Shown: positions 1 to 10,021 of the stretch, in pieces
Numbering within the stretch: the stretch's first letter is position 1
Layout: each line of letters opens with the position of its first letter
Assembly: GCF_009829085.1 (NCBI RefSeq)
Contig: NZ_WUQY01000023.1
Location: 1-64,000 of the forward strand
DNA length: 64,000 bases
Direction of reading: 5' to 3'
Source: Sphingobacterium bovisgrunnientis
Lineage (GTDB): Bacteria > Bacteroidota > Bacteroidia > Sphingobacteriales > Sphingobacteriaceae
Program-made: the position numbers and the translations under genes
Notes under the pieces: generated by a model
Database searches by the model: none
What the model was told of the DNA's origin: nothing
The model's input: the letters and a program-made list of their open reading frames with translations, nothing else

Positions 1-39
1 TTTTTCTACTGCTACGCAGTTGGATTTTAAATCTCTAAA

Positions 40-516
40 TTAACTATTTTTTTCTATTGCGTAATCTGGGTTTAATTTAGGATGACACGTTATTTCTTTA
101 TGAACACCTGTTGTCTTTGAAGTAATATCTCCGATAGGATCTTTTTTTCCAGATGCCATAACCCTTAACTTTTGTTTCACACGCCTCAATAATTGTTCAG
201 TCTTAGTGAATTGTGTCAAATTTGTGAAATAAAGAAATATGCGTACGATATATAATTCTTCTATTTTTTTATCTTGACATACTAGTCTTGTATGTTCTCC
301 AGGAACAAAGGCTACAAGATGTTTAGTGAATTGACCGATGATAGCTTCGTCAGATTCATTCGGAGTATCTTCAACTGCTGAGACACTTTCGATTTGAAAA
401 TAGAAATCTCCATAGTCAAAAATATATGTCGTAAAGTCCCACCAGATTTTATGAATTTGATGTTCTTTTAAATACCTTATAAATTGTAATTCACTGGTCT
501 TATACAAATAATCCAT
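40..516 (-). CDS. hypothetical protein, 158 aa
   Basis: I do not recognise this protein. It is a soluble-looking 158-residue chain with no signal peptide or membrane segment. It is rich in aromatic residues near the N-terminus (WWDFTTYIFDYGDFYF, about residues 25-40) and lysine-rich toward the C-terminus. The ATG start is followed by a normal coding-like composition over the whole length, and no longer overlapping frame competes. It lies downstream of carB on the same strand, but a strong hairpin terminator separates them, so it is probably its own transcription unit. I have no basis for assigning a function. Confidence 0.6.
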   Translation of the reverse strand: MDYLYKTSELQFIRYLKEHQIHKIWWDFTTYIFDYGDFYFQIESVSAVEDTPNESDEAIIGQFTKHLVAFVPGEHTRLVCQDKKIEELYIVRIFLYFTNLTQFTKTEQLLRRVKQKLRVMASGKKDPIGDITSKTTGVHKEITCHPKLNPDYAIEKNS

Positions 517-627
517 TTTATATTCTTTTGGGGATTAATTTAGGGTGTATTCCCAATAGTATGAGTAAATAATCTTTAATTTATGAAAATAAATGGTGTC
601 TCCTTAATTAACTTCATTTACAAAAAA

Positions 628-657
628 AACTCCCTCACAGTTGCTTGTGAGGGAGTT
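628..657. terminator. bidirectional intrinsic terminator after carB
   Basis: A 12-bp perfect stem (AACTCCCTCACA with TGTGAGGGAGTT) encloses the loop GTTGCT. An A8 run precedes it on the plus strand, which is the U-tract for minus-strand carB transcripts, and CCTTTTTAT follows it. It lies 25 bases past the carB stop codon. Confidence 0.9.
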
Positions 658-682
658 CCTTTTTATAATATTTCTTGTTTGC

Positions 683-3502
683 TTATTGTGCGTTCAAGAA
701 CATTGATTTTTTAGATACCAATTCTCTAAAGTAAGGGTCTTGTAAATCTTTGATAAAGCGGATCGCTTCACCTGTAGATTTCATTTCAGGGCCTAATTGT
801 TTGTCTACTTCAGGGAATTTAGAGAACGAGAATACCGGTTCTTTAATTGCCCATCCTGTTAACTTACGCGCAATAGTGAAATCTTTCAATTTGTTCTCAC
901 CCAACATAACTTTAGTAGCAATATTGATGTAAGGCACATCGTATGCTTTCGCGATAAAAGGAACGGTACGTGATGCACGAGGATTAGCCTCGATTACGTA
1001 TACATTTTCACCTTTGATAGCAAACTGAATATTCAATAATCCTTTTACGTCTAATGCTTTTGCCAATTTGATAGAATATTCTTCCATCTTAGCTTGTACA
1101 TTTTGTGATAAACTAAATGGAGGCAATACCGCGTAAGAGTCACCAGAGTGGATACCCGCAGGCTCGATGTGCTCCATCATACCGATAATATGTACATCTT
1201 CGCCATCACAGATTGAATCCGATTCGGCTTCTTCCGCTCTGTCTAAGAAATGGTCAATCAAGATTTGGTTTCCTGGAAGGTTTTTAAGCAAGTTAACTAC
1301 TGCCTTTTCCAAGTCTTCGTCGTTGATCACGATGCTCATACCTTGACCACCTAATACGTACGAAGGACGAACCAATACTGGGTAACCCACTTCGTTTGCT
1401 ACTTTGATAGCTTCTTCTGCTGAAGTTGCTACACCGTATTTCGGGTAAGGAATTTCTAATTCTTTCAATAAATCAGAGAAACTACCGCGATCTTCAGCCA
1501 AATCCATATTACCGAATGAAGTTCCGATGATTTTCACGCCTAAAGCTTCTAGTCTGTCAGCCATTTTAAGTGCTGTCTGACCACCTAACTGTACGATAAC
1601 ACCTACTGGCTTCTCTAACTCGATAATCTCACGTACGTGCTCCCAGAATACAGGCTCGAAGTATAATTTGTCTGCCATGTTGAAGTCTGTAGAAACAGTC
1701 TCTGGGTTACAGTTTACCATAATGGCTTCGTAGCCACATTCTTTAGCTGCTAACAACCCGTGTACACAAGAGTAATCGAATTCGATACCTTGACCGATAC
1801 GGTTAGGACCAGAACCCAATACGATGATTTTCTTCTTATCAGAAGAGATTGATTCGTTTTCTTCTTCGAAAGTAGAGTAGTAGTATGGCGTTTGTGCTGG
1901 GAATTCAGCCGCACACGTATCTACCATTTTGTACACACGGTTGATACCTAATTCTTTACGACGATCGTAAACTTGATCTTCTGTTACATTACCTAACAAC
2001 CAAGAGATTTGTAAATCTGAATAACCTTTTTGTTTCAAGGTCATAAAAAAATCACGTGGAATATTTGATAATTGGTATCTTTTCAATTCAGTTTCTAATT
2101 GAACCAATTCTTGAATCTGAAGTAAGTACCATTTGTCAATATGTGTTGCTTTACGGATAGATTCCAAAGGAACACCTAATTCGAAAGCATCTTTGATATG
2201 GAAAAGACGATCTGCACTTGGATGCTCTAAGCTGTGCATTATCTCTTCTAAATTGCGCAATTGACGACCATCAGCACCTAGACCAGCACGACCTGTTTCT
2301 AGCGATTGAGCCGCTTTTTGCAATGCCTCGATGAATGTACGACCGATTGCCATTACTTCACCTACAGCTTTCATCTGAAGACCTAATTCTTTGTTTGCAC
2401 CTTTGAATTTATCAAAGTTGAAACGAGGAACTTTTACGATTACGTAATCTAATGTAGGTTCGAAATATGCAGAAGTAGTTTTTGTAATTTGGTTTTGCAA
2501 CTCATCCAAGTTGTAACCGATAGCCAATTTAGCAGCGATTTTCGCAATTGGGTAACCTGTAGCTTTAGATGCTAACGCTGAAGAACGGGATACACGTGGA
2601 TTGATCTCAATCGCGATAATATCTTCGTTTTCTGGATTCACGGAGAATTGTACGTTACAACCACCCGCGAAATTACCAATCGAACGCATCATCTTGATCG
2701 CTTGGTTACGCATATCTTGGTAACACTTGTCCGACAATGTCATTCCTGGTGCTACTGTAATCGAGTCTCCTGTGTGGATACCCATTGGGTCAAAGTTTTC
2801 GATTGTACAGATGATGATTACGTTATCGTTTTTGTCACGTAATAACTCCAATTCGAATTCTTTCCAACCTAATACAGCTTGCTCTACCAATACTTCGTGC
2901 GTAGGAGAGGCGTGAAGACCACGGTTTAATGCCGCATCAAAATCTTCTTTCTTGTGTACGAAACCACCACCAGTACCAGCTAATGTGTACGAAGGACGAA
3001 TTACCAAAGGAAATCCTATTTCTTGCGCAGCTTCTTTACCTTCTAAGAATGAGTTAGCGATTTTTGAAGGCGCAACACCTACACCGATATCAATCATTAA
3101 TTGACGGAATTCTTCACGGTTTTCCGTTTTTTCGATTGCTGCTACATCAACACCAATAACCTGAACGTTATACTTTTCCCAAATTCCGCGCTCTGATGCC
3201 TCAATACACAAGTTCAACGCTGTCTGACCACCCATAGTAGGCAATACCGCATCAATTTGTTGTTCCTGAAGAATTTGCTCAATACTTTCGCAAGTAAGTG
3301 GTAATAAATAAACGTTGTCTGCAACAACTGGGTCAGTCATAATAGTTGCAGGGTTAGAGTTGATTATCGAAACCTTGATGCCTTCTTCTTTCAAAGATAG
3401 TGCAGCTTGAGATCCTGAGTAATCAAATTCACACGCTTGTCCGATAACAATAGGACCAGAACCTATGATTAAAACGGAGTTAATGGAGGTGTTTCTTGGC
3501 AT
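683..3502 (-). CDS. carB: carbamoyl-phosphate synthase large subunit
   Basis: CarB makes carbamoyl phosphate from ammonia (supplied by CarA), bicarbonate and two ATP, feeding arginine and pyrimidine synthesis. The two homologous ATP-grasp halves are visible: the first opens with [20 protein letters not shown] near residue 14, the second with [16 protein letters not shown] near residue 565, each followed by GGQTAL. At 939 residues it is well short of the roughly 1070 of E. coli CarB. It ends soon after [11 protein letters not shown], so the C-terminal MGS-like domain that binds UMP and ornithine in E. coli is missing. Shortened CarB is, as far as I recall, usual in Bacteroidota, so I do not call this a truncation. 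carA is not adjacent. A -7 box lies about 100 bases upstream. Confidence 0.97.
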   Translation of the reverse strand: MPRNTSINSVLIIGSGPIVIGQACEFDYSGSQAALSLKEEGIKVSIINSNPATIMTDPVVADNVYLLPLTCESIEQILQEQQIDAVLPTMGGQTALNLCIEASERGIWEKYNVQVIGVDVAAIEKTENREEFRQLMIDIGVGVAPSKIANSFLEGKEAAQEIGFPLVIRPSYTLAGTGGGFVHKKEDFDAALNRGLHASPTHEVLVEQAVLGWKEFELELLRDKNDNVIIICTIENFDPMGIHTGDSITVAPGMTLSDKCYQDMRNQAIKMMRSIGNFAGGCNVQFSVNPENEDIIAIEINPRVSRSSALASKATGYPIAKIAAKLAIGYNLDELQNQITKTTSAYFEPTLDYVIVKVPRFNFDKFKGANKELGLQMKAVGEVMAIGRTFIEALQKAAQSLETGRAGLGADGRQLRNLEEIMHSLEHPSADRLFHIKDAFELGVPLESIRKATHIDKWYLLQIQELVQLETELKRYQLSNIPRDFFMTLKQKGYSDLQISWLLGNVTEDQVYDRRKELGINRVYKMVDTCAAEFPAQTPYYYSTFEEENESISSDKKKIIVLGSGPNRIGQGIEFDYSCVHGLLAAKECGYEAIMVNCNPETVSTDFNMADKLYFEPVFWEHVREIIELEKPVGVIVQLGGQTALKMADRLEALGVKIIGTSFGNMDLAEDRGSFSDLLKELEIPYPKYGVATSAEEAIKVANEVGYPVLVRPSYVLGGQGMSIVINDEDLEKAVVNLLKNLPGNQILIDHFLDRAEEAESDSICDGEDVHIIGMMEHIEPAGIHSGDSYAVLPPFSLSQNVQAKMEEYSIKLAKALDVKGLLNIQFAIKGENVYVIEANPRASRTVPFIAKAYDVPYINIATKVMLGENKLKDFTIARKLTGWAIKEPVFSFSKFPEVDKQLGPEMKSTGEAIRFIKDLQDPYFRELVSKKSMFLNAQ

Positions 3503-3603
3503 TATTTATTAAATCAAAAAGTTTAAATTACTATTTGTTGTTTGTGAAAAAGCGGTAGAAATACCTTTGATTGGAAGAGAATTCCGACTGCTTTGTCGGA
3601 GTG

Positions 3604-3611
3604 CAAAGTTA
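3604..3611 (-). promoter_or_regulatory. carB promoter, -7 box
   Basis: On the minus strand this reads TAACTTTG, matching the Bacteroidota -7 consensus TAnnTTTG. Transcription would start near 3598, giving a leader of about 95 nt whose 5' end contains a 6-bp hairpin (TCCGAC/GTCGGA, 3583-3600). I see no convincing TTG at the -33 position. Confidence 0.55.
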
Positions 3612-3681
3612 TATATTTTATTTTTAAAATCCTTAAATTATTGTGATAATTTATTGTCAAAAAAACGTCTTAAAATCAAAA

Positions 3682-3704
3682 AGCCTTACAAAATTTGCAA
3701 GGCT
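3682..3704 (-). terminator. terminator of the S9 peptidase gene
   Basis: A short hairpin with 6-bp arms AGCCTT/AAGGCT lies 9 bases beyond the peptidase stop codon. On the minus strand it is followed by TTTTTGATTTT. Confidence 0.7.
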
Positions 3705-3712
3705 AGTTACTT

Positions 3713-5878
3713 TTATTTTTTCAAATGCAAATCAAAATATTTTGCAATCTTATCGTACATATGAACTCTGTCTTTTCCACGAACATTATGTTCATGTGAT
3801 GGGTACAGGAAATAATCGACTTGTATGCCTTTTTTAATGCATTGTTCTACGAAATCCATGCTATGCTGTTGTACTACGACTGGATCTTGTGCGCCATGAA
3901 TAATCAATAAATTGCCTTTCAATTGACCAGCTTTGTCTAGCAATGAAGTCTTTTTGTAGCCATCTGGATTTTCTTGCGGTGTATCCATGTAGCGCTCGCC
4001 ATACATCACTTCGTAATATTTCCAATCCATTACTGGGCCACCAGCTACACCAGCTTTGAAAGTTGTATTGTGTTTTGTCATTAACGATGTAGTCATAAAT
4101 CCGCCATAACTCCACCCGAAAATTCCCATATTATCTTTGTCTACATAAGGGAGTGATTTCAAATAATCAAATCCAACAAGCTGATCAGCCATTTCGGCTT
4201 CGCCTAATTGTCTGTGTGTAACGCGCGTAAAGTCACGACCACGAGCGTCTGAACCGCGGTTATCCAATGTAAATACTAGATACCCTTGTTGAGCCATGTA
4301 CAAATCAAAATAACCAACGCCTCCTAGCCATCTGTCTGTAATCATCTGTGCATGCGAACCACCATACAAATACACCATTACTGGATATTTTTTGGTTGAA
4401 TCAAAATTCGTAGGGTAGGTGATACGAGCATTCAACGGAGTTTTTCCGTCAGGAGACAAAAATTCTTTAAATTCTATTTTTGGTAAGTTAATTTTACCTG
4501 TGAATGGATTTTCGGCTTCAAATATTGATTGGGTTTGTCCATTTTTAGTTGTTATAACTTGTAAGGTATAAGGTGTATTTAGATTGCTGTATTGATCGAT
4601 CACATAATTTCCTGTAGGACTAACTGAAGCATTGTGTACACCTTTTGAAGTTGTTAATTGTTTCGTTTTTCCAGACTTAATCTCTACTTCATAAAGATGA
4701 CGTTCCAAACCCTTATTACTTGCGCCTACATAATACAATTTAGAGGCGTTCGCGTTAAAGCCTTTGAAATTTTCTACAATGACATCTTGATAGCCTAGAT
4801 GTTTAATCAATTTACCAGCTGTGTCATACAAATAAACTTGATTGTAGCCATCTTTGTCAGTTTGATACAAAAATTGGCTTTTATTATTGGGTAAGAAGGT
4901 CAATTCATGTTGCGGTTCTACCCAAGTAGTTGATTTCTCTTCAAAAAGTGTTTTTACGAAATCCCCTGTAACTGCATTGTACTGATTTAATTTCAAATGG
5001 TCTTGACCGCGGTTCAACACGCCGACATAGACAAATTCATTGCTAGGATCCCAAGTTACCGAAGTAAGATATTGTTCTTTTGGTTCGCCAGTTTTTAATG
5101 TGGTGTATGTTTTACTTTCGGTATTAAAAACTACTATAGTTACTTCTTCCGATTTCATACCCGCCATTGGATAGCGTATATCTTTGTTCGTCGCTACGCG
5201 CGTATCCCATTGCGGGAGCGGGTATTTAGTGACCATGGTTTCGTTCTTACGGTAGTACAATAAGCTCTTTCCGTTTGGTGACCACCACATTCCTTTGTGA
5301 ATTCCAAATTCTTGACGGTGGGTATTGGAGCTACCATTGACAATCCCATCAATTGTATCTTTAGTGACTTGAATTTTTTGACCTTCTGTCGTTAGAATCT
5401 CAATATTATTACCGACCAAATAAGCGGTATATTGTGCATCTTGTGCTTCAACTAAATCCTTTGGAGATGATTTTACAATTTGCGCAGATTTATTTTTCGT
5501 ATTGTAATGAATGTCGTAACTATCTTTCTCTGCTATTAATTCAAATGCAATGTTATCGCTATCAATCCAAGTATAAGTATAAGGGAAAGTACCTAAAGTA
5601 AACTTATCTGTCGTAATAACTTTCTCAAGGGCAGTTTTCAACTCTTCAGTTGAGGCAATTACTTTTTCATTCCAATTATCTTTTGCAGTTCTCGAAACCA
5701 ACTGCTGATATGTGGCATCCAAATGCGTGAATGTATCTGTAGATTTCATCCACTGCACGCCAAATACTGTTTTGGGTGCAAATTTACTTGGTCCAAAGAC
5801 AGTTTCGTCAATCGTAAAATTACGTTGCGCGTAAACAGTAGAACTGCTTAATAAAAAAAGTAATAGTAGTTTTTTCAT
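3713..5878 (-). CDS. S9 family prolyl di/tripeptidyl peptidase, exported
   Basis: A serine exopeptidase that removes N-terminal di- or tripeptides ending in proline, probably in the periplasm. Residues 1-17 form a Sec signal peptide ending VYAQ. An eight-bladed DPP IV-type beta-propeller follows to about residue 470, then the alpha/beta-hydrolase domain. The catalytic triad is visible: Ser590 in GWSYGG, Asp665 in GAQDPV and His697 in SHEHNV. The spacing and the VMYGERYMD segment resemble, from memory, Porphyromonas prolyl tripeptidyl peptidase more than DPP IV, so tripeptide release is possible. The 721-residue length is normal for either. Its own terminator follows; the next gene upstream is a separate exported protein. 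Confidence 0.93.
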   Translation of the reverse strand: MKKLLLLFLLSSSTVYAQRNFTIDETVFGPSKFAPKTVFGVQWMKSTDTFTHLDATYQQLVSRTAKDNWNEKVIASTEELKTALEKVITTDKFTLGTFPYTYTWIDSDNIAFELIAEKDSYDIHYNTKNKSAQIVKSSPKDLVEAQDAQYTAYLVGNNIEILTTEGQKIQVTKDTIDGIVNGSSNTHRQEFGIHKGMWWSPNGKSLLYYRKNETMVTKYPLPQWDTRVATNKDIRYPMAGMKSEEVTIVVFNTESKTYTTLKTGEPKEQYLTSVTWDPSNEFVYVGVLNRGQDHLKLNQYNAVTGDFVKTLFEEKSTTWVEPQHELTFLPNNKSQFLYQTDKDGYNQVYLYDTAGKLIKHLGYQDVIVENFKGFNANASKLYYVGASNKGLERHLYEVEIKSGKTKQLTTSKGVHNASVSPTGNYVIDQYSNLNTPYTLQVITTKNGQTQSIFEAENPFTGKINLPKIEFKEFLSPDGKTPLNARITYPTNFDSTKKYPVMVYLYGGSHAQMITDRWLGGVGYFDLYMAQQGYLVFTLDNRGSDARGRDFTRVTHRQLGEAEMADQLVGFDYLKSLPYVDKDNMGIFGWSYGGFMTTSLMTKHNTTFKAGVAGGPVMDWKYYEVMYGERYMDTPQENPDGYKKTSLLDKAGQLKGNLLIIHGAQDPVVVQQHSMDFVEQCIKKGIQVDYFLYPSHEHNVRGKDRVHMYDKIAKYFDLHLKK

Positions 5879-5950
5879 TTTATGAAATAATTGTCAACGC
5901 GAAAATATGGATTTCCATTTAATTCACAGGAACGAAATTGTCTTTGTTCT

Positions 5951-6697
5951 TTATAATGGTCGAATCCAAATATTTCTGAAATTGACCAAGTCCCCATGGT
6001 CTTGCAAGGCAATAGGTCCCGGTCCGTGTGGAATCATTTGAGGCATACCAATATATTCGGTTGTTCCTTCTATTTGTGTGTTATAATGTACCACTACGCC
6101 ATTGTGTAATACTGTGACTAAAGCTTTTTTGATAAGCACGCCATCTTTGTTGAATCTCGGAGCAGTATATAATATATCGTATGTATGCCACTCTCCGGCA
6201 GCCTTTGTAGCAGATACTAAAGGCTGTCTTTGTTTATAAATAGAAGCAGCTTGACCATTTACATACGTGTGGTTATTGTTGTTGTCCAACACTTGCAACT
6301 CGTATTTCCCTTGTAAAAAGACACCGCTGTTACCTCGTCCTTGACCTTCACCTTTTATGACTTCGGGGCTTTTCCACTCCAAATGCAATTGAAAATCTTC
6401 AAAATGCTGCTTGGTCTGAATATCTCCAGTTCCTGGTTTTACTGTAAGCACACCATCTTTTATTGTCCATGCTGCATTAGCGCCTTTTGTTTTAGTACTT
6501 TCCCATTGGCTTAAATCTGTGCCATCAAAAAGAATTAGTGCATCACTCGGCGCTTTATTCGGGCTGGTATGTACAATTTTTGATTTGGGTTCGTAAAATT
6601 CCGTGTCTTGTGGTTGGAATTTAGTCTGCGCAAATAAAGCGGTCGGAATGGAGAGTGTGAAAATTGAAAGTGTTAGAATGTTTTTAATGTTTCTCAT
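5951..6697 (-). CDS. DUF1080 (3-keto-disaccharide hydrolase-like) exported protein
   Basis: A secreted protein with a signal peptide (residues 1-23, ending ALFAQ) and a DUF1080 domain over about residues 50-247. The diagnostic ILFDGTDLSQW opening and the later GEWHTYDILYTAPRF segment are both present. The fold is a concanavalin-like beta-sandwich, and some family members hydrolyse 3-keto-glycosides. No 3-keto-sugar dehydrogenase or transporter lies beside it, so the substrate is unknown. It lies 72 bases upstream of the S9 peptidase on the same strand and could be co-transcribed with it. It is divergent from folB. Confidence 0.88.
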   Translation of the reverse strand: MRNIKNILTLSIFTLSIPTALFAQTKFQPQDTEFYEPKSKIVHTSPNKAPSDALILFDGTDLSQWESTKTKGANAAWTIKDGVLTVKPGTGDIQTKQHFEDFQLHLEWKSPEVIKGEGQGRGNSGVFLQGKYELQVLDNNNNHTYVNGQAASIYKQRQPLVSATKAAGEWHTYDILYTAPRFNKDGVLIKKALVTVLHNGVVVHYNTQIEGTTEYIGMPQMIPHGPGPIALQDHGDLVNFRNIWIRPL

Positions 6698-6755
6698 GTG
6701 TTTAAGTTTATTGAATAAATATAAGGAAAAAGGCTAAAAATGCTTATTTTTAATT

Positions 6756-7118
6756 ATGATTACACAAAAAGTTGCCCTGACGGATGTACGCTTCTATGCG
6801 CCAATAGGGTTTTATGAGGAGGAGCAGGTGATAGGCAATGAATTCTATATCAACCTCGAAGTACTTTTTCCTTTTGAAAATTCGGATGCTGAGGATTTAA
6901 AAAACACCATCAATTACGAGGAGCTTTACCAAATTTTAGTGGATGTGATGCGTCCTAAACGCAAGTTATTGGAATCTGCTTTGGAAGATATTTTGGATAT
7001 GGTGTTGAAAAAATATGCTTTTGCGCAAGAAGTAAATGTGTCTATTCGCAAGGTAAATCCGCCTTTTGGGGGCGATTTAGCAAATTCCTTAGTTTCGCTA
7101 GCTTATAAAAGAGATTAA
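6756..7118 (+). CDS. folB: dihydroneopterin aldolase
   Basis: FolB cleaves 7,8-dihydroneopterin to 6-hydroxymethyl-dihydropterin and glycolaldehyde in folate synthesis. At 120 residues it matches the family size. The conserved opening (LTDVRFYAPIGFYEEEQ, with the pterin-binding glutamate) and the core INYEELYQIL are visible, as is a VNPPFGGDLANSL segment near the C-terminus. It stands alone between a divergent gene and a strong terminator, with no other folate genes nearby. Confidence 0.95.
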   Translation: MITQKVALTDVRFYAPIGFYEEEQVIGNEFYINLEVLFPFENSDAEDLKNTINYEELYQILVDVMRPKRKLLESALEDILDMVLKKYAFAQEVNVSIRKVNPPFGGDLANSLVSLAYKRD

Positions 7119-7147
7119 CTTCATAATACTTATATGTTTAAGAAACG

Positions 7148-7169
7148 CCTTTTAGTAACCTAAAAGGCA
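7148..7169 (+). terminator. folB terminator
   Basis: A 9-bp perfect stem (GCCTTTTAG/CTAAAAGGC) with a TAAC loop is followed by ATTTTTGTTTT. It lies 30 bases past the folB stop. Confidence 0.9.
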
Positions 7170-7188
7170 TTTTTGTTTTACAAAAATT

Positions 7189-7201
7189 GACAATTTGTCA
7201 T
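7189..7201. promoter_or_regulatory. palindrome upstream of the hsp20 gene
   Basis: TGACA-ATT-TGTCA is a perfect 5-bp inverted repeat about 125 bases upstream of the small heat-shock gene. It could be an operator for a stress regulator, but five-base arms are short and I see no regulator gene nearby. Confidence 0.25.
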
Positions 7202-7325
7202 CTAAAAATATAGTTTTATGACTTTTTGTCTTTAAAATACTGTTGGTATAGAAGTTGAATATTCCTTCATGTAAATAATTGAATTAAAATAAAATAGATA
7301 AAAATTAAAATTGGAGGATTATAAA

Positions 7326-7769
7326 ATGGCATTATTAAAGTTCCCTACTAAAGCAGTTAACACAGACGGTGTAAATCCATTTGTAAACAGTGTATTTGAC
7401 AACTTATTTAATGATTCTTTCATTACTGATCGTTTAGTAACTCGTATTCCAGCAGTAAACATTACCGAGTTAGAAAAATCATTTGAAGTTGAGTTTGCAG
7501 CTCCTGGTTTGCAAAAGTCTGATTTCAAAATCAATGTAGATAAAAATATTATTTCTATCTCTGTAGAGAAATCAGAAGAAAATGCTTCAGAAGGTAAATT
7601 GTATAGTAAGAAAGAATTCAACTATAATTCTTTTACAAGATCCTTTACTTTACCTGATACTGTTGATTACAGCAATATTGACGCGAGCTACGAAGATGGT
7701 ATCTTAAAAGTAACAATTGGCAAAAAAGAAGATGCAATTATTGCAAAAAGATTAATAGAAGTAAAATAG
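7326..7769 (+). CDS. Hsp20/alpha-crystallin small heat-shock protein
   Basis: An ATP-independent chaperone that binds unfolding proteins during stress. The alpha-crystallin domain spans about residues 35-147 of 147 and ends with the diagnostic SYEDGILKVTIGKKE strand pair. An alternative TTG at 7311 would add five residues, but I chose the ATG at 7326. It is preceded by TTGGAGGA with 8 bases between GGAGG and ATG, a strong Shine-Dalgarno sequence that the TTG start would put inside the coding region. Such a strong site is unusual in this window. The gene is monocistronic, bounded by terminators on both sides. Confidence 0.95.
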   Translation: MALLKFPTKAVNTDGVNPFVNSVFDNLFNDSFITDRLVTRIPAVNITELEKSFEVEFAAPGLQKSDFKINVDKNIISISVEKSEENASEGKLYSKKEFNYNSFTRSFTLPDTVDYSNIDASYEDGILKVTIGKKEDAIIAKRLIEVK

Positions 7770-7796
7770 TTTTATATTAGGTTTTGGTTAAAAAGG

Positions 7797-7820
7797 AAAA
7801 CCCCTCGTATGAGGGGTTTT
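7797..7820. terminator. bidirectional terminator between hsp20 and DUF4954
   Basis: A 10-bp stem (AAAACCCCTC/GAGGGGTTTT) with a GTAT loop is flanked by T on the plus strand and A on the other side. It serves the convergent hsp20 and DUF4954 genes. Confidence 0.92.
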
Positions 7821-7824
7821 TGCT

Positions 7825-10020
7825 TTATATATTAACCGTTGAATTAGATAAGACCGACAAAAAGGAATTGGCTTTATTTACAAATTTTGTTAATTCCTCT
7901 TTTTCAGATTTAATAAAGGCATTATCTTCTAAACTTCCGATCACAACATTCATTTCTTCTTCGTTTTCGTATACCATATATCGGAATGGGTTTTCGTAAT
8001 CTTTTTTGCGCGAATTGTAGATTTCAGTATATATCCATTGTTGTGTAGCAATGCTTTCTTCTATTAAGTTGGAGATAAACTGGACATCCCAATTTTCAAT
8101 TGGTGTTTTCGTAATTTCTGCTAGTGAAGCTAGTGCGTGTGCTAATTTTTCTTGATTGTAATTAGCACTCCATTTATGATATTGCTGATGAATTTCTTGC
8201 CAGTTTTTGAATTTGTCGGCTTTGATGTCTTCTATCAAAATTTTTAAATCTTCTTTGGGAACGATTTGTCCACCTATATTTTCAAATTGTTTTCTTCCAA
8301 TATCTTTATATTGTTGAAGTTTATTAAGTATGTCTAAAGCCCCATCATTTTCATCAACTAAGTGATCTAATATTTGTGTAGCGGCGTAGTGACGAATTAA
8401 TTTTTTGAAAAGATTATAGCTTTCACGCGGTTTTAACAAAACGACTTTACGCTTCGAACATTCCACGTTTTCAAGATAAATATCTTGGTTTATTTTAATT
8501 TGATTATCCAATAAAACCTTCTTACCCTCTATTTTTGAGTTTGTCCAATTTGGATAAATAGATTTTCCGACAGCTTCTTCAATGATATCTAAAGAATCAA
8601 ACATTTCATTAATCGTATCTGGCGCTAATACGTCGTATTCTAAATGTTGATTTTTCATTGTACGTTTATCACGCGCTACAAATTTCTTCGAATTACGCAT
8701 TACGGCGTACATATTGTACAAAAACCAATAACCCGGCAAAATTATTAGTCTGTCATTTTGAACATCAGTACTTATTAATGAAAACGGTAGTTTAATATTT
8801 AATTCGTGTAAAAAATCTCCTTTAACAATCAACGAGTAGGAAGCGAATTTGGAATTATGCTTTAAACTTACACAGAGTCCCGGCCAGAAACCTCGATTTG
8901 CAATTATTTCGCCATCAGCAGAACGAGAATTGTGATTAGAACCAATTGTGGCGCCAGCAGCCATGTTGCTTTGCCCCATAATAAGTGCTGCACATAGAAA
9001 GGAGTTATTGTGGTGTTGTTCGTGTGCTGGAAATAACAATGAATTTAAAACCTCGCAACAGGATATGGTAGAGTTATCACCCAAAAAAGAGTTAATTAAT
9101 CGTGCACCGTATTTTAATTGTGAAAAAGAAGAAAGGATAAAGCGAACAGCTTTCACACCGTAAAAAATGCGACACCCGTAACCGATAATACCATTTACGA
9201 TTTCGCAACCCTCACCAATCTGTGTAATGGCTGTTTCAGTAGAATGTATAGTTACATTTTTGAGCTTATTTACACCTTTGATATATGCGTGATCACCAAT
9301 AATAACATCGTTAATCATGTTACTATTTTTAATCACAACTTGATTGCCGATCTCACTGTAATATCCGCCTTTTTTTGAAAAGGCAGCTTCTGTTATTTCT
9401 TTCAGCTTATCCTGTAGCGCTACATCGTGACGATTGCGTGTCCAAATGTAGGCGTCAGTGGCCTGCATTCCATCAAATGGAAGAATCGGTCTGCCTCCGT
9501 TTTCGTTACACAGCTCTATCCAAATTCTCTTTTCTTCGGATTCGTCTTCTTTTATGATTCCATTTCCAAATTTTGCATTTTTGCTCGTTTCCATGTCGTT
9601 TATATTCAAAAGGATAACTTCGTTTCCTGTAATATAATTAGACATGTAGCGTACATGGTGAATGGCGTTGTCGTCACCAATTTCGCAATTAATAATTTGA
9701 CTATTATATATTCCTGTAGGAAGTTTCAAGTCTTTGTAATCCAAGTAGAATGGTGATAAATTGCCTATACAAACTTTTCCGTAAAACTTAGAATTATTTA
9801 CAAGATCAGGATTGAATTGATCGGTAACCAAAACATTCTCCCAATTGGGAGAATAATTTTGGTTTTGAATTAAGGTTGATACCTCTTGATTTGATAAATT
9901 ACGATATTTCTTATTTTTTTTATTTCTATTGGAAGCTAGATGATAATAACTTCTTGTTTCTTCATCATTGGTCCAATCGTAGCCGAGTTTATCTAATGGT
10001 AGTTTATTTACTTTCCCCAT
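7825..10020 (-). CDS. DUF4954 family protein (left-handed beta-helix type)
   Basis: A 731-residue cytosolic protein that I recognise as the Bacteroidota DUF4954 family, whose biochemical role is not established to my knowledge. Residues about 80-410 have the irregular repeating I/V-G-x-x-x pattern of a left-handed beta-helix like that of sugar-nucleotide acyl- and nucleotidyltransferases (for example IGDDNAI, IGDHAYIKG, IGEGCEIVNG, LGDNSTI, GATIGSNHNSR). The C-terminal third is helical and charged. It starts one base after the glmS stop codon (TAG-A-ATG), so the two are very probably translated from one mRNA. That suggests a link to amino-sugar metabolism, but this is inference. Confidence 0.8.
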   Translation of the reverse strand: MGKVNKLPLDKLGYDWTNDEETRSYYHLASNRNKKNKKYRNLSNQEVSTLIQNQNYSPNWENVLVTDQFNPDLVNNSKFYGKVCIGNLSPFYLDYKDLKLPTGIYNSQIINCEIGDDNAIHHVRYMSNYITGNEVILLNINDMETSKNAKFGNGIIKEDESEEKRIWIELCNENGGRPILPFDGMQATDAYIWTRNRHDVALQDKLKEITEAAFSKKGGYYSEIGNQVVIKNSNMINDVIIGDHAYIKGVNKLKNVTIHSTETAITQIGEGCEIVNGIIGYGCRIFYGVKAVRFILSSFSQLKYGARLINSFLGDNSTISCCEVLNSLLFPAHEQHHNNSFLCAALIMGQSNMAAGATIGSNHNSRSADGEIIANRGFWPGLCVSLKHNSKFASYSLIVKGDFLHELNIKLPFSLISTDVQNDRLIILPGYWFLYNMYAVMRNSKKFVARDKRTMKNQHLEYDVLAPDTINEMFDSLDIIEEAVGKSIYPNWTNSKIEGKKVLLDNQIKINQDIYLENVECSKRKVVLLKPRESYNLFKKLIRHYAATQILDHLVDENDGALDILNKLQQYKDIGRKQFENIGGQIVPKEDLKILIEDIKADKFKNWQEIHQQYHKWSANYNQEKLAHALASLAEITKTPIENWDVQFISNLIEESIATQQWIYTEIYNSRKKDYENPFRYMVYENEEEMNVVIGSLEDNAFIKSEKEELTKFVNKANSFLSVLSNSTVNI

Positions 10021-10021
10021 T

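Noticed and set aside
3861-4115. 84-codon minus-strand frame within the S9 peptidase gene
   Set aside because: Same-strand, out-of-frame shadow of the catalytic domain; the main frame has an intact triad, so there is no frameshift to explain.
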